A stretch of 64,000 nucleotides of DNA from Herbaspirillum sp. 3R11 (lineage in GTDB: Bacteria > Pseudomonadota > Gammaproteobacteria > Burkholderiales > Burkholderiaceae_D), in NCBI RefSeq assembly GCF_004563925.1, contig NZ_SPNJ01000003.1, forward strand, positions 310,001 through 374,000. Direction: 5' to 3'. Below are positions 28,632 through 36,990 of this stretch, in pieces (positions within the stretch are counted from its first letter, which is position 1; the number at the start of each line of letters is the position of its first letter). Under the pieces are notes generated by a model. It was given only the letters and a program-made list of their open reading frames with translations, was not told the origin of the DNA and ran no database searches. The position numbers were made by a program, and so were the translations under genes.

Positions 28632-29690
28632 TCAAGCGGCGACGGCATTCATCAAGCCGGTGTGCGGGTGGCAATTGATGTATTCGTAGTCCTGCTCCTG
28701 CGGCTTGAGGATCGACACTTCGTGGTAGACCGCGAGCTTGAGCTGGAACTGCAAGGCCTGCACCATGCGCATGAAGGTGGCGAAGATTTCGACGTGGGTG
28801 GGATGCGATTCCGACCAGCGCTCCATGTCGGCCAGCGAGCGCCAGTAGCTGACGCCGAAACTCTTTTCGAGCGGCTTCCCCTGCGCGTCGATGTGCGTCA
28901 TGTAGCGGTTGCTGTAGCAACCGATGCTGCGCCCTTCGTCGCGCAGAAAATTCATGCCGGCCGCCAGCACCGGTTCCATCTCGTCGAGATACAGCTGGCG
29001 TTCGCGACCGTCGGTGTCGGTCCATTCCTGGCCGGAGCGGATGATCGCGACGTTGTTGTGGCCGGCGAGCTTGACGCGCTTGCCGAAGCCGGGCGTGCCG
29101 CTCGTCACCTGCACCTGCCCTTCTGCCACCAGCGCATCGGTCTGCGCCAGCGGGATGCGGTCGCGCATCGAGCCCCAATAGCCGTGCTCCTGGAATTCGC
29201 CGCTCAGTCCTTCCATGACGACACCGACGCCTTCGACGTGATTGGGCGTGTTGAACATGGTTTCAAAATGTTCGATGCGCGGCGTCAGTATTTCGCGGAA
29301 GTAGCCGACGCCGTCTTGCAGCCGCTGTTCGTCGTTCCACCACGACGCCGCCGCCTGGCTGTCGCGCCAGCGCAGATAGGCGGCGGGCTCGCTCCAGTAG
29401 GCGATGGCGATCATGTTGTCGTAGCCGTCGGCGTCGACGTAATGCGTCAGGTCGTGATGGCCGGGGCCGTCCGTCACCGCAAAGCCGGCGACGATCTGGG
29501 CGAGCGCACGGCAAGCCTTGCCGTGCTGTTCCCGGCCCTTGGATTGCACACCGAAATAGCCCATCACCACTTGAGTGACGGCGCCATCGGCGCGCGACGT
29601 CCAGCAGGGATAAGGCGGCGCGTAGTCGTCTTCGATGCGCCGGGTGCGGGTGCGCGGGCATTGCAGGTGGGGGGCGATTGCTGATTCCAT
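28632..29690 (-). CDS. Aldoxime dehydratase (phenylacetaldoxime dehydratase family, heme enzyme)
   Basis: A 352-residue protein of the Oxd family, which dehydrates aldoximes to nitriles using ferrous heme that binds the substrate N directly. Residues fall where I recall the key ones of OxdRE/OxdA: E143, R178 (MRDR), S219 (IIRS) and the proximal heme ligand H299 (SHPTH). A further His (H323 in AVYHEV) is close to the distal-His region. It is encoded between the nitrilase gene (47 bp upstream) and the outer-membrane protein gene on the same strand, which supports an aldoxime to nitrile to acid pathway. No signal peptide, so cytoplasmic. Confidence 0.93.
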   Translation of the reverse strand: MESAIAPHLQCPRTRTRRIEDDYAPPYPCWTSRADGAVTQVVMGYFGVQSKGREQHGKACRALAQIVAGFAVTDGPGHHDLTHYVDADGYDNMIAIAYWSEPAAYLRWRDSQAAASWWNDEQRLQDGVGYFREILTPRIEHFETMFNTPNHVEGVGVVMEGLSGEFQEHGYWGSMRDRIPLAQTDALVAEGQVQVTSGTPGFGKRVKLAGHNNVAIIRSGQEWTDTDGRERQLYLDEMEPVLAAGMNFLRDEGRSIGCYSNRYMTHIDAQGKPLEKSFGVSYWRSLADMERWSESHPTHVEIFATFMRMVQALQFQLKLAVYHEVSILKPQEQDYEYINCHPHTGLMNAVAA

Positions 29691-29737
29691 GAAGTGCTCC
29701 TGTTCGGATCGGAAGGAAGTGTTGGTTGCTGGTGTCT

Positions 29738-30784
29738 TTACTGAGCCATCCCGGCTGCAGGCATGGCCGGTGCGATGTCGTCGTCAATGCGCTCCTGCTG
29801 ATCCAGCGGCAGCGAAAAATATTCGACCGGCGCCGCCTTGCGCTTGTTGAGCAGCAGGCGCGTGACATCCGGACGGGAGTAGTGACCCGCCGGGTCGGCC
29901 ACCGACTTGGCGATATGGATGGCGCTGAAATCAAGCTCGGCAATCAGCAGGCCTTCCTGGTCCGGCGGCAGCTTGTCGCACAAGGGCGCGCCATCCGGTC
30001 CATAGATGACGGCATGGCCGCCGCCGGCATGCAGCAGCTGGTGCTTGTCGTCGGTGTCGCACAGCAGCGCGATCATTTCCGGCGACACCGTGGCGCACGG
30101 CGCGATCACGAAACAGGAACCCTCCACCGCATAGATGCGGCTGGCGGCGTTGTTGACCTCGGCGCCGAGCGCATGCGCGAACGGATCGTAGATGGAGAAG
30201 CTGGGCCAGGCGGCGACGTGGATCTGCTCGTTCTGTGCATACATGGCGTACTTGGACAAGGGTTGAAGATGCTCCCAGCAGCACAGCGCGCCGAGACGAC
30301 CGATGTCGAGGTCGTGCACCGCCAGATCGCTGCCGTCGCCCTCGCCGAATACCGTGCGTTCGACATGGGTCGGCTTGAGCTTGCGGCGGCGCGCCACGTC
30401 CTTGCCGTCCGGCCCGATGATCCATTGCCCGATATACAGCGTGCTGCCGCTGCGCTCGGACAGGCCCATCACGACGTACATGCGATTACGCCGGGCGGCG
30501 GCGCGTAGTTGTTCGGCTTCGGGACTGTCGTAACGCAGCGAATTGTCGACATAGCTGCTGACGAAGCCGCGCAGGATGGCCCAGGCCGGCGTGCCTATCC
30601 AGGTCCAGAACGGATAGCCGGGCAACCAGGTTTCGGGAAAGGCGATCAGTTGCACGCCGGCGGCGGCGGCTTCATCGATCAGTTGCACCGATTTGTCGAT
30701 GCCGCCCTGCAGGTCGAGAAAGGCGGGAGCGGCCTGCACTGCCGCCACTTTCAGTTTGGCGGGGTGCGTGCTTGATGAGGACAT
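29738..30784 (-). CDS. Nitrilase
   Basis: A 348-residue nitrilase-branch CN hydrolase with the catalytic set E51 (FPETWLPGYP), K135 (RRKLKPTHVER) and C169 (CCWEHLQPL). The sequence around CWEHLQPL is typical of true nitrilases, which convert nitriles to carboxylic acid plus ammonia. ATG 30782-30784 has GGAG upstream; the open frame further upstream is not supported. It is first in an apparent operon with aldoxime dehydratase and the transporter, divergent from an AraC regulator. Confidence 0.94.
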   Translation of the reverse strand: MSSSSTHPAKLKVAAVQAAPAFLDLQGGIDKSVQLIDEAAAAGVQLIAFPETWLPGYPFWTWIGTPAWAILRGFVSSYVDNSLRYDSPEAEQLRAAARRNRMYVVMGLSERSGSTLYIGQWIIGPDGKDVARRRKLKPTHVERTVFGEGDGSDLAVHDLDIGRLGALCCWEHLQPLSKYAMYAQNEQIHVAAWPSFSIYDPFAHALGAEVNNAASRIYAVEGSCFVIAPCATVSPEMIALLCDTDDKHQLLHAGGGHAVIYGPDGAPLCDKLPPDQEGLLIAELDFSAIHIAKSVADPAGHYSRPDVTRLLLNKRKAAPVEYFSLPLDQQERIDDDIAPAMPAAGMAQ

Positions 30785-31130
30785 GCGTTTCTCCAACAAT
30801 AAAGTCCAGGATGAAAGATGCAGTTGCGATATCAACAGGGCTGAGGCCGAGGTTGAGGTTGAGACTGCAGCTGCGCTTGCACGGCCGGTTAAGCAGCCGT
30901 CGAAGCGCAGTATGTGGACAAGCCCGGCATGCGTCTTGCTCAGGACGGCAGTGGACTTGACTGAAACGGAGATGGCTTGCTTTACAGTTGCGCAAAGCCG
31001 GGAGTATTGTCTGCATGTCAGATGCGGTAAGGATTTGCGGCACATGCGTGTTGATGGAGGGCATCAGTCTCCGGACACCAGGCGAGACACAGGCAGGGAC
31101 AATGAGGCTACACGGGGAGGCCCAGCAAAG
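30785..31130. promoter_or_regulatory. Divergent control region between nitrilase and AraC genes
   Basis: 346 bp without a supported gene. It holds four near-repeats of GAGGTT (30843-30866) followed by GACTGCAGCTGC, which could be AraC-type direct-repeat half-sites. I see no convincing -35/-10 pair for either direction. A GGGGAGG Shine-Dalgarno lies just before 31131. Confidence 0.4.
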
Positions 31131-32132
31131 ATGAACCCAAAGCTGCACACGGAAACAATTTCCGCCGCACCGGCCGGCGGCGCGATTGCGCTGTCCACCG
31201 ATGGCCTGCTGCCGCATGAACGGGTGGACTATTGGCGGGAAATGGTATGCAGGCGCTTTGCCGAGGTGCAGATCTCTTCGCGCCTGGGTCGCGACTTTTC
31301 GGGAGAAATGCTGACGCATCAATATGGCCCCTTGCGCGTCACCAATGTGGTCGCGAAGGCGCAGTCGGTATCGCGCGTAGCGCGGCAAGCCAAAACCGAA
31401 AGCGAAGATTGCTACTTCGCCGTCATCCTGCTGGCCGGCTGCGAATTCCTGGAACAGAACGGCCGCGAAGCACGCTTGCGCCCCGGCGACATCTCAATCT
31501 ATGACGCCACGCTGCCGCACAATCTGATTTTTCCGGAAGACTTCAAGAAACTGATCATCCAGATTCCGCGCCATGAGCTCGGCAAGCGCGTCACCGGGCT
31601 GGACCGTTCCACAGCGCTGACGATCCCGGGCGGCGACGGCGCCGGCGCGATTGCGTCCGGCTTCTTCCGCTCTCTGGCCGGCCATTCGGTGCAGCTCAAC
31701 GATCAGCAACGCACCAGCCTGTCCGAACAGGCGCTGGATCTGTTGTCGCTGGCGCTGGCGTCGGTGGCGCCGGTCAATCTGAGTCTGTCGCGCAGCCGTC
31801 CCTTTTCGTTGGCGCGGGTCAAGAGTTTCATCGACAGCCAGCTCGGCAATTGCGAACTAGACAGCAACATGGTCGCCCACGGCGCCGGTCTGTCGCCGCG
31901 CTACGTGAACCAGCTGTTCGAGGAAGAAGGCACCTCGCTGATGCGCTACGTCCTGCGCTGCCGCCTGGAGCGCTGCCGGGCCGACATGCTGAACCGCAAT
32001 AGCCCGGATCTGCGCGTCTACGACATCGCGCTGCGCTGGGGCTTCAACGACGCCTCGCATTTCAGCAGATCGTTCCGCAATCAGTTCGGCATCGGACCGC
32101 GTGACTTCTGTTCTTCGCAGTTGAAGAAATGA
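31131..32132 (+). CDS. AraC-family regulator of the aldoxime/nitrile cluster
   Basis: A 333-residue protein. The N-terminal AraC-binding-like domain (about 25-190, AraC_binding_2 type: RVDYWREMVCRRFAEVQ, GDISIYDATLPHNLIFPEDFKKLIIQIPR) is followed by a C-terminal AraC helix-turn-helix (about 225-330: MVAHGAGLSPRYVNQLFEEEGTSLMRYVL; YDIALRWGFNDASHFSRSFRNQFGIGPRDF). The architecture is like NitR/OxdR/FeaR-type activators, which often sit next to nitrilase or aldoxime dehydratase genes. ATG 31131 has GGGGAGG upstream. It probably activates the divergent nitrilase operon. Confidence 0.9.
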   Translation: MNPKLHTETISAAPAGGAIALSTDGLLPHERVDYWREMVCRRFAEVQISSRLGRDFSGEMLTHQYGPLRVTNVVAKAQSVSRVARQAKTESEDCYFAVILLAGCEFLEQNGREARLRPGDISIYDATLPHNLIFPEDFKKLIIQIPRHELGKRVTGLDRSTALTIPGGDGAGAIASGFFRSLAGHSVQLNDQQRTSLSEQALDLLSLALASVAPVNLSLSRSRPFSLARVKSFIDSQLGNCELDSNMVAHGAGLSPRYVNQLFEEEGTSLMRYVLRCRLERCRADMLNRNSPDLRVYDIALRWGFNDASHFSRSFRNQFGIGPRDFCSSQLKK

Positions 32133-32166
32133 GTCTTTTGCATATGGTGCATAAAACACGTCGAGG

Positions 32167-32213
32167 TTGCCATTGCCATTGCCATTGCTATTGCCATTGC
32201 CATTGCCATTGCC
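32167..32213. repeat. Hexanucleotide tandem repeat (TTGCCA)n
   Basis: Seven full copies plus five bases of TTGCCA, with one copy altered to TTGCTA (32185-32190). It lies 34 bp after the AraC stop and 22 bp before the -35 of the MarR promoter. Such a simple repeat can change copy number by slippage and so alter promoter spacing context. Confidence 0.9.
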
Positions 32214-32234
32214 TGAAATCAACACGAGAAACAA

Positions 32235-32263
32235 TTGACATGTGCATATGCACATGATATGGT
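32235..32263 (+). promoter_or_regulatory. MarR-gene promoter with an 18-bp palindromic operator
   Basis: TTGACA (32235-32240), a 17-bp spacer and TATGGT (32258-32263). The perfect palindrome CATGTGCATATGCACATG (32239-32256) fills the spacer. Its core GTGCATATGCAC recurs before the efflux operon at 32752-32763. Confidence 0.8.
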
Positions 32264-32269
32264 CTGGAA

Positions 32270-32692
32270 ATGGACACCATACCTTCCATTGCGGATTGCA
32301 ATTTATTCGCCACCAAACAAGCTGCGCGCTTTGTCACTCAATTGTATGAACGTCATCTGGCGGTGGTCAACGTCACCAGTTCGCAGGTGACCATCCTCGC
32401 TGTGCTTCATCAGCGCCCCGACATCACGATGACGGAATTGTCGGAAATGGTCGTGATGGATCGCACCAGCCTGGTCCGTGCAATCCAGCCCTTGAGCCGC
32501 GACGGATATATCTTGCAAAAGTCGGAGCCGGGATCCCGCAAGATCAGCTTGTCGTTGTCCAAGGCAGGCGCCAGGAAATATCTCGATGCAGTCCCCTGCT
32601 GGCGCGCGGCTCAGGAAGAGTACGAGGAGTTGGTCGGCAAGGATCGCGCCAAATTGCTGCGGCAGGAATTGATGGCGATTACCCAACGTTAG
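32270..32692 (+). CDS. MarR-family repressor of the RND efflux operon
   Basis: A 140-residue MarR winged-helix protein (DITMTELSEMVVMDRTSLVRAIQPLSRDGYI; KSEPGSRKISLSLSKAG for the wing). The start ATG is only 7 bp after the predicted -10, so the transcript may be leaderless; there is no Shine-Dalgarno. The shared operator in its own promoter and in front of the efflux genes indicates autorepression and drug-responsive control. Ligand unknown. Confidence 0.9.
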   Translation: MDTIPSIADCNLFATKQAARFVTQLYERHLAVVNVTSSQVTILAVLHQRPDITMTELSEMVVMDRTSLVRAIQPLSRDGYILQKSEPGSRKISLSLSKAGARKYLDAVPCWRAAQEEYEELVGKDRAKLLRQELMAITQR

Positions 32693-32751
32693 TTTTCAAG
32701 TTTCAGGTTCCATGGCGAGGCACTGTCCTCGCTATTTTTTAACACCATAAA

Positions 32752-32763
32752 GTGCATATGCAC
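32752..32763 (+). promoter_or_regulatory. Second MarR operator, before the RND operon
   Basis: GTGCATATGCAC, the core of the palindrome in the MarR promoter (32242-32253), lies 30 bp before the adaptor-protein start. Confidence 0.78.
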
Positions 32764-32793
32764 ATTAAATCAAATTCATCAGCGAGGGGTTTC

Positions 32794-33891
32794 ATGGGAA
32801 TCAATAAAAAGTATCTGGGCATGGCGCTGTCAGGCGCATTGATCGCAACGCTTGCCGCCTGCAGCAAACCGGCGCCGTCTCCTGCAGCGACACCTAAAGT
32901 TGCCTCCTTTACCGTGCAAAACGTGGAACATGATTCCGCCAGCTACACAGGTGTCGTGCATGCACGCACCGAGAGCAATCTGGGATTCCGGGTGCCGGGC
33001 AAGATCGTGGAACGCCTGGTCGATCCGGGCGAACTGGTCAAACGCGGCCAGGCGCTGTTCAAGCTCGACAGCACTGATTACACCCTGGCGCAACATGCAG
33101 CGCGCTCCGCCGTGATCGCCGCCGAAGCACGCGACGTGCAGGCCCAGGCGGATGAAGTGCGCTTGCGCAAGCTGCTCAGCTCCGGCGCCGTTTCCAAACA
33201 GGCGTATGAGCAAAGCAAGGCGCTGGCTGATTCCACCAAGGCGCAACTCGATGCCGAACGAGCACGTGCCGGCCAGGTTGAAAACCAATCCGACTACTCC
33301 GTCCTGCGCGCCGATGCCGAAGGCGTCGTCATGGACGTCCTGGCCGATGCCGGACAAGTGGTCAGCGCAGGACAGACGATTGTGCGACTGGCGCAGAAGG
33401 GTCCGCGTGAAGCGGTCGTCAGCATCCCCGAGAACGGTCTCGGCCAGGCGCGTCGCCAGGCCAGCGCGGCGCTCTACACCGACGACACGCAAAAATTCCC
33501 GGCCAAGCTGCGAGAGCTCTCGGCCATGGCCGATCCCCTCACCCGCACTTATCAGGCGCGCTACGTGCTGTCCGGCAAAGGCGAACAGGCGCCGCTGGGT
33601 TCGACAGTCACCATCCGGCTTACCGGTGACGCCTCTGCAAACGAGCAGACCGAAGTCCCGATCGGCGCACTGATCGACAAGGGTCACGGCGCCAGCGTCT
33701 GGCTGATCGAAAAACAAACCCAGGTCGTCAAACTGGTCCCCGTGACGGTAGTCCGCCTCGGTGAAGAATTCGCCGCCATCGGTGCAGGCTTGAAGTCGGG
33801 TGATGTGATCGTCGCCTACGGTACGCATCTGCTGAAGGCCGGCGACAAGGTGTCGACGCTGCCGGCTGCACGTACGGGTGGTGCGTCATGA
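32794..33891 (+). CDS. RND efflux periplasmic adaptor lipoprotein
   Basis: A 365-residue membrane fusion protein. The lipoprotein signal has lipobox LAAC (C23 from MGINKKYLG). It continues with the first lipoyl half (NLGFRVPGKIVERLVDPGELVKRGQALFKLD), an alpha-helical hairpin (about 100-160), the second lipoyl half (VVMDVLADAGQVVSAGQTIVRLA) and beta-barrel and membrane-proximal domains. It links the inner-membrane pump to the outer-membrane channel. I chose ATG 32794 because GAGGGG precedes it. In-frame ATGs at 32752 and 32758 lie inside the MarR operator. Its stop overlaps the pump start (ATGA). Confidence 0.93.
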   Translation: MGINKKYLGMALSGALIATLAACSKPAPSPAATPKVASFTVQNVEHDSASYTGVVHARTESNLGFRVPGKIVERLVDPGELVKRGQALFKLDSTDYTLAQHAARSAVIAAEARDVQAQADEVRLRKLLSSGAVSKQAYEQSKALADSTKAQLDAERARAGQVENQSDYSVLRADAEGVVMDVLADAGQVVSAGQTIVRLAQKGPREAVVSIPENGLGQARRQASAALYTDDTQKFPAKLRELSAMADPLTRTYQARYVLSGKGEQAPLGSTVTIRLTGDASANEQTEVPIGALIDKGHGASVWLIEKQTQVVKLVPVTVVRLGEEFAAIGAGLKSGDVIVAYGTHLLKAGDKVSTLPAARTGGAS

Positions 33892-36800
33892 GCGGCTTCA
33901 ATCTCTCCGCTTTCGGCGTAAGGGAACGTGCGGTCACGCTGTTCCTGATCATTGCGATTGCCGTTGCCGGCGCCTTCGCCTTCATCAAGCTGGGGCGTGC
34001 GGAAGACCCCAGCTTCACCGTCAAAATCATGACCGTGACGGCGCTGTGGCCGGGCGCCACCGCCAAGGAAATGCAGCAGCAAGTCGGCGACCGCCTGGAA
34101 AAACGCCTGCAGGAACTGGAATTCTACGATCGCGTGGAGACTGCGGCACGGCCAGGTCTGATCACGATGAAACTGTTCCTCAAGGATTCGACGCTGCCCG
34201 CGCTGGTGCCGGAACAGTTTTACCAAGCCCGCAAGAAACTGGGCGACGAAGTCATCAACATGCCGCGCGGCGCCATCGGCCCGGTCATCAATGATGAATA
34301 CTCGGATGTCTATTTCACGCTGTTCTCACTCAACGCACCGGGCCTGCCGCATCGCCAGTTGGTGACGCAAGCCGAAACCCTGCGTCAGCAATTGCTGCAC
34401 GTGGACGGCGTCCAGAAGGTCAACATCCTCGGCGAACAACAGCAAAAAATCTACGTCGACATCTCGAATCAACGCCTCGCCACGCTGGGCGTCAAGGCGC
34501 AAGCCATCTTCGACGCGCTCAATCGCCAGAACGACATGACGCCATCCGGCTTTGTCGAAACCACCGGCCCGCGCGTCTATCTGCGCCTGGACGGCGCGAT
34601 CAACAACATCGATGCAGTCAAGGCGATTCCGGTTGCGGCCGGCGGGCGCAGCTTCAAGCTCGGCGACATTGCCGACGTCAAGCGCGGCTATGAAGACCCC
34701 AAGTCTTTCCTGGTACGCATCCAGGATGAACCGTCGCTGATGCTGGCAGTGGTCATGAAGAAGGGTTTCAACGGCCTGACGCTGGGCAAATCCCTGACAA
34801 AAGAACGTGACCTGATTCAGGCCTCGCTTCCGCTGGGCATGTCGCTGACCAAGGTGTCAGACCAGGCGCTGGCCATTGAAGCGGCGATCGACGAATTCAT
34901 GATCAAGTTCGTCATGGCGCTGGCCGTGGTCATCATCGTCAGCCTGGTGACGCTCGGCTTCCGCGTCGGCGTCGTCGTCGCGGCGGCGGTGCCGCTGACG
35001 CTGTCGGCGGTGTTCATCATCATGCTGGCGACCGGTCGCGACTTCGACCGCATCACGCTGGGCGCGCTGATTCTCTCCTTGGGGCTGCTGGTTGACGACG
35101 CCATCATCGCGATCGAAATGATGGTCGTGAAAATGGAAGAAGGCATGGACCGGATTTCCGCCGCAACCTACGCCTGGGGCGCTACCGCAGCACCGATGGC
35201 GTCCGGCACGCTGGTGACCATCATCGGCTTCCTGCCGGTCGGCTTCGCCCGCTCCACGGCCGGTGAATATGCCGGCAACATCTTCTGGGTCGTGGCGTTT
35301 TCGCTGATCACGTCGTGGTTTGTTGCGGTCCTTTTCATTCCCTATCTGGGCGTCAAGATGCTGCCGAACATCCCCGTGCATGCCGGCGGACAGGATGCCA
35401 TCTACGCCACCAAAAACTATCAGCGCTTCCGCGCGCTGGTGCGCTGGTGCGTCGATAAAAAATGGATTGCGGCCGCCGTCACCATCGGCATGTTTGCCGC
35501 CGCCATTTTCGGCATGGGCTTTGTGCAGAAACAGTTCTTCCCCAATTCCGAACGGCCGGAGCTGACCATTGAAGTCAACTTGCCGCCGGGCAGCGCATTC
35601 AGCGCCACCGATGCCACCGTTAAGAAGATAGAAGAAACGCTGCACAAGGAACCTGAAGCGAAAATCGTCTCCAGCTACATCGGCCAGGGCGCGCCGCGCT
35701 TCTTCCTCTCCGTCAATCCCGAGTTGCCCAATCCAGCTTTCGCGCAGTTGATCGTGTTGACCGACAACGCCAAGGACCGCGATGCCCTCAAAGCCAAGTT
35801 CAGCAAGATGATAGACGACGGAAAATTTGCCAATGCCCGCGTCCGTGTGAGCCAGTTCGTGTTCGGCCCGCCGGTGCCGTTCCCGGTATTGTTCCGCGTC
35901 GTCGGCCCCGATCTCAATACCGTGCGCGATATCGCGTTCAAGGTCAGGGACGCCGTGCAGAGCAATCCCGACACCCGCGACGTCCATCTGGACTGGGGCG
36001 ACCGGACACAGACCTTGCGTCTGGAGCTGGATCAGGAACGCCTGCGCCAGGTCGGCCTCAATCCGCGCGATGCCGCCCTGCAACTGCAATCGATCCTCAA
36101 CGGCGCCTCGACCACACAGGTCAGGGACGGACTGCGCATTGTCGACGTGATGGTGCGCGGCGTGAAGCGCGACCGCACCAGCCTGGCGGAAATCGGCAAC
36201 CTGACCCTGACGACCCAGGACGGCGTTGCCGTTCCGCTCTCGCAGGTCAGCAAGCTGTCGTCGAACGTCGAAGACGCCGTATTGAAGCGCTACAACCGTG
36301 AGCTGTACATCGCCGTGCAGGGCGACGTGCGCGACGGCGTGCAACCGCCCGACGTCACGCATGCCATCCTGCCAAAACTGGATGCGATCAAGGCTGCGTT
36401 GCCGGTGGGCTATCACATCGACACCGGCGGTTCGGTGGAAGAAAGCGCCAAGGCCGACGTCGCATTGGCCGCGATGTTCCCGCTGATGATCATCCTGATG
36501 CTGGCCGTGATCATGTTCCAGGTCCGCTCGTTTGCCACCATGTGGATGGTCTTCGCCACCGCGCCGCTGGGTCTGGTCGGCGCGGTGCCGACCTTGCTGA
36601 TCTTCCACCAGCCGTTCGGCTTCAACGCCATCCTCGGCCTGATCGGCCTGGCCGGCATCCTGATCCGCAACACGCTGATTCTGGTCGATCAGATCCGCAG
36701 CGACCTGCTGTCGGGCATGACGCCCTACCAGGCCGTGATCGAGTCCACCGTGCGACGTGCGCGCCCGGTCATCCTGACGGCGGTCGCCGCCATGCTGGCC

Positions 36801-36980
36801 TTCATTCCGCTGACGCATTCCTCGTTCTGGGGTCCGCTGGCCTACGTCCTGATCGGCGGCGTCGGTGTCGGCACGGTGCTGACGCTGCTGTTCCTGCCGG
36901 CCCTGTACGCCATCTGGTTCAAGGTGAAACGTCCGGCCGCGTCCGATCAACCGCTCGGCGTCAGCCACTCCCCTATCTGA
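33888..36980 (+). CDS. RND-family efflux pump, inner-membrane subunit
   Basis: A 1030-residue AcrB-type resistance-nodulation-division transporter. It has 12 predicted membrane helices and two large periplasmic loops. The proton-relay helix 4 carries a DD pair (SLGLLVDDAIIAIEMMVVKMEEG), and helix 10-12 blocks GLAGILIRNTLILVDQI and MLAFIPLTHSSFWGPLAYVLIGG are present. It exports drugs or other amphiphiles using proton motive force, in a complex with the adaptor upstream and the outer-membrane factor downstream. Substrates are unknown; the closest style is the HAE1-like group with short cytoplasmic tails. Confidence 0.95.
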   Translation: MSGFNLSAFGVRERAVTLFLIIAIAVAGAFAFIKLGRAEDPSFTVKIMTVTALWPGATAKEMQQQVGDRLEKRLQELEFYDRVETAARPGLITMKLFLKDSTLPALVPEQFYQARKKLGDEVINMPRGAIGPVINDEYSDVYFTLFSLNAPGLPHRQLVTQAETLRQQLLHVDGVQKVNILGEQQQKIYVDISNQRLATLGVKAQAIFDALNRQNDMTPSGFVETTGPRVYLRLDGAINNIDAVKAIPVAAGGRSFKLGDIADVKRGYEDPKSFLVRIQDEPSLMLAVVMKKGFNGLTLGKSLTKERDLIQASLPLGMSLTKVSDQALAIEAAIDEFMIKFVMALAVVIIVSLVTLGFRVGVVVAAAVPLTLSAVFIIMLATGRDFDRITLGALILSLGLLVDDAIIAIEMMVVKMEEGMDRISAATYAWGATAAPMASGTLVTIIGFLPVGFARSTAGEYAGNIFWVVAFSLITSWFVAVLFIPYLGVKMLPNIPVHAGGQDAIYATKNYQRFRALVRWCVDKKWIAAAVTIGMFAAAIFGMGFVQKQFFPNSERPELTIEVNLPPGSAFSATDATVKKIEETLHKEPEAKIVSSYIGQGAPRFFLSVNPELPNPAFAQLIVLTDNAKDRDALKAKFSKMIDDGKFANARVRVSQFVFGPPVPFPVLFRVVGPDLNTVRDIAFKVRDAVQSNPDTRDVHLDWGDRTQTLRLELDQERLRQVGLNPRDAALQLQSILNGASTTQVRDGLRIVDVMVRGVKRDRTSLAEIGNLTLTTQDGVAVPLSQVSKLSSNVEDAVLKRYNRELYIAVQGDVRDGVQPPDVTHAILPKLDAIKAALPVGYHIDTGGSVEESAKADVALAAMFPLMIILMLAVIMFQVRSFATMWMVFATAPLGLVGAVPTLLIFHQPFGFNAILGLIGLAGILIRNTLILVDQIRSDLLSGMTPYQAVIESTVRRARPVILTAVAAMLAFIPLTHSSFWGPLAYVLIGGVGVGTVLTLLFLPALYAIWFKVKRPAASDQPLGVSHSPI

Positions 36981-36990
36981 GGCAAGCACG

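Noticed and set aside
32167..32213. Hexamer tract considered as a CRISPR-like or attachment repeat
   Set aside because: The units are contiguous 6-mers with no spacers and no neighbouring integrase or cas gene.
31857..32255. Minus-strand frame containing an Asn-Gly repeat protein
   Set aside because: The repeat arises from translating the TTGCCA hexamer tract in reverse. It is not a credible gene.
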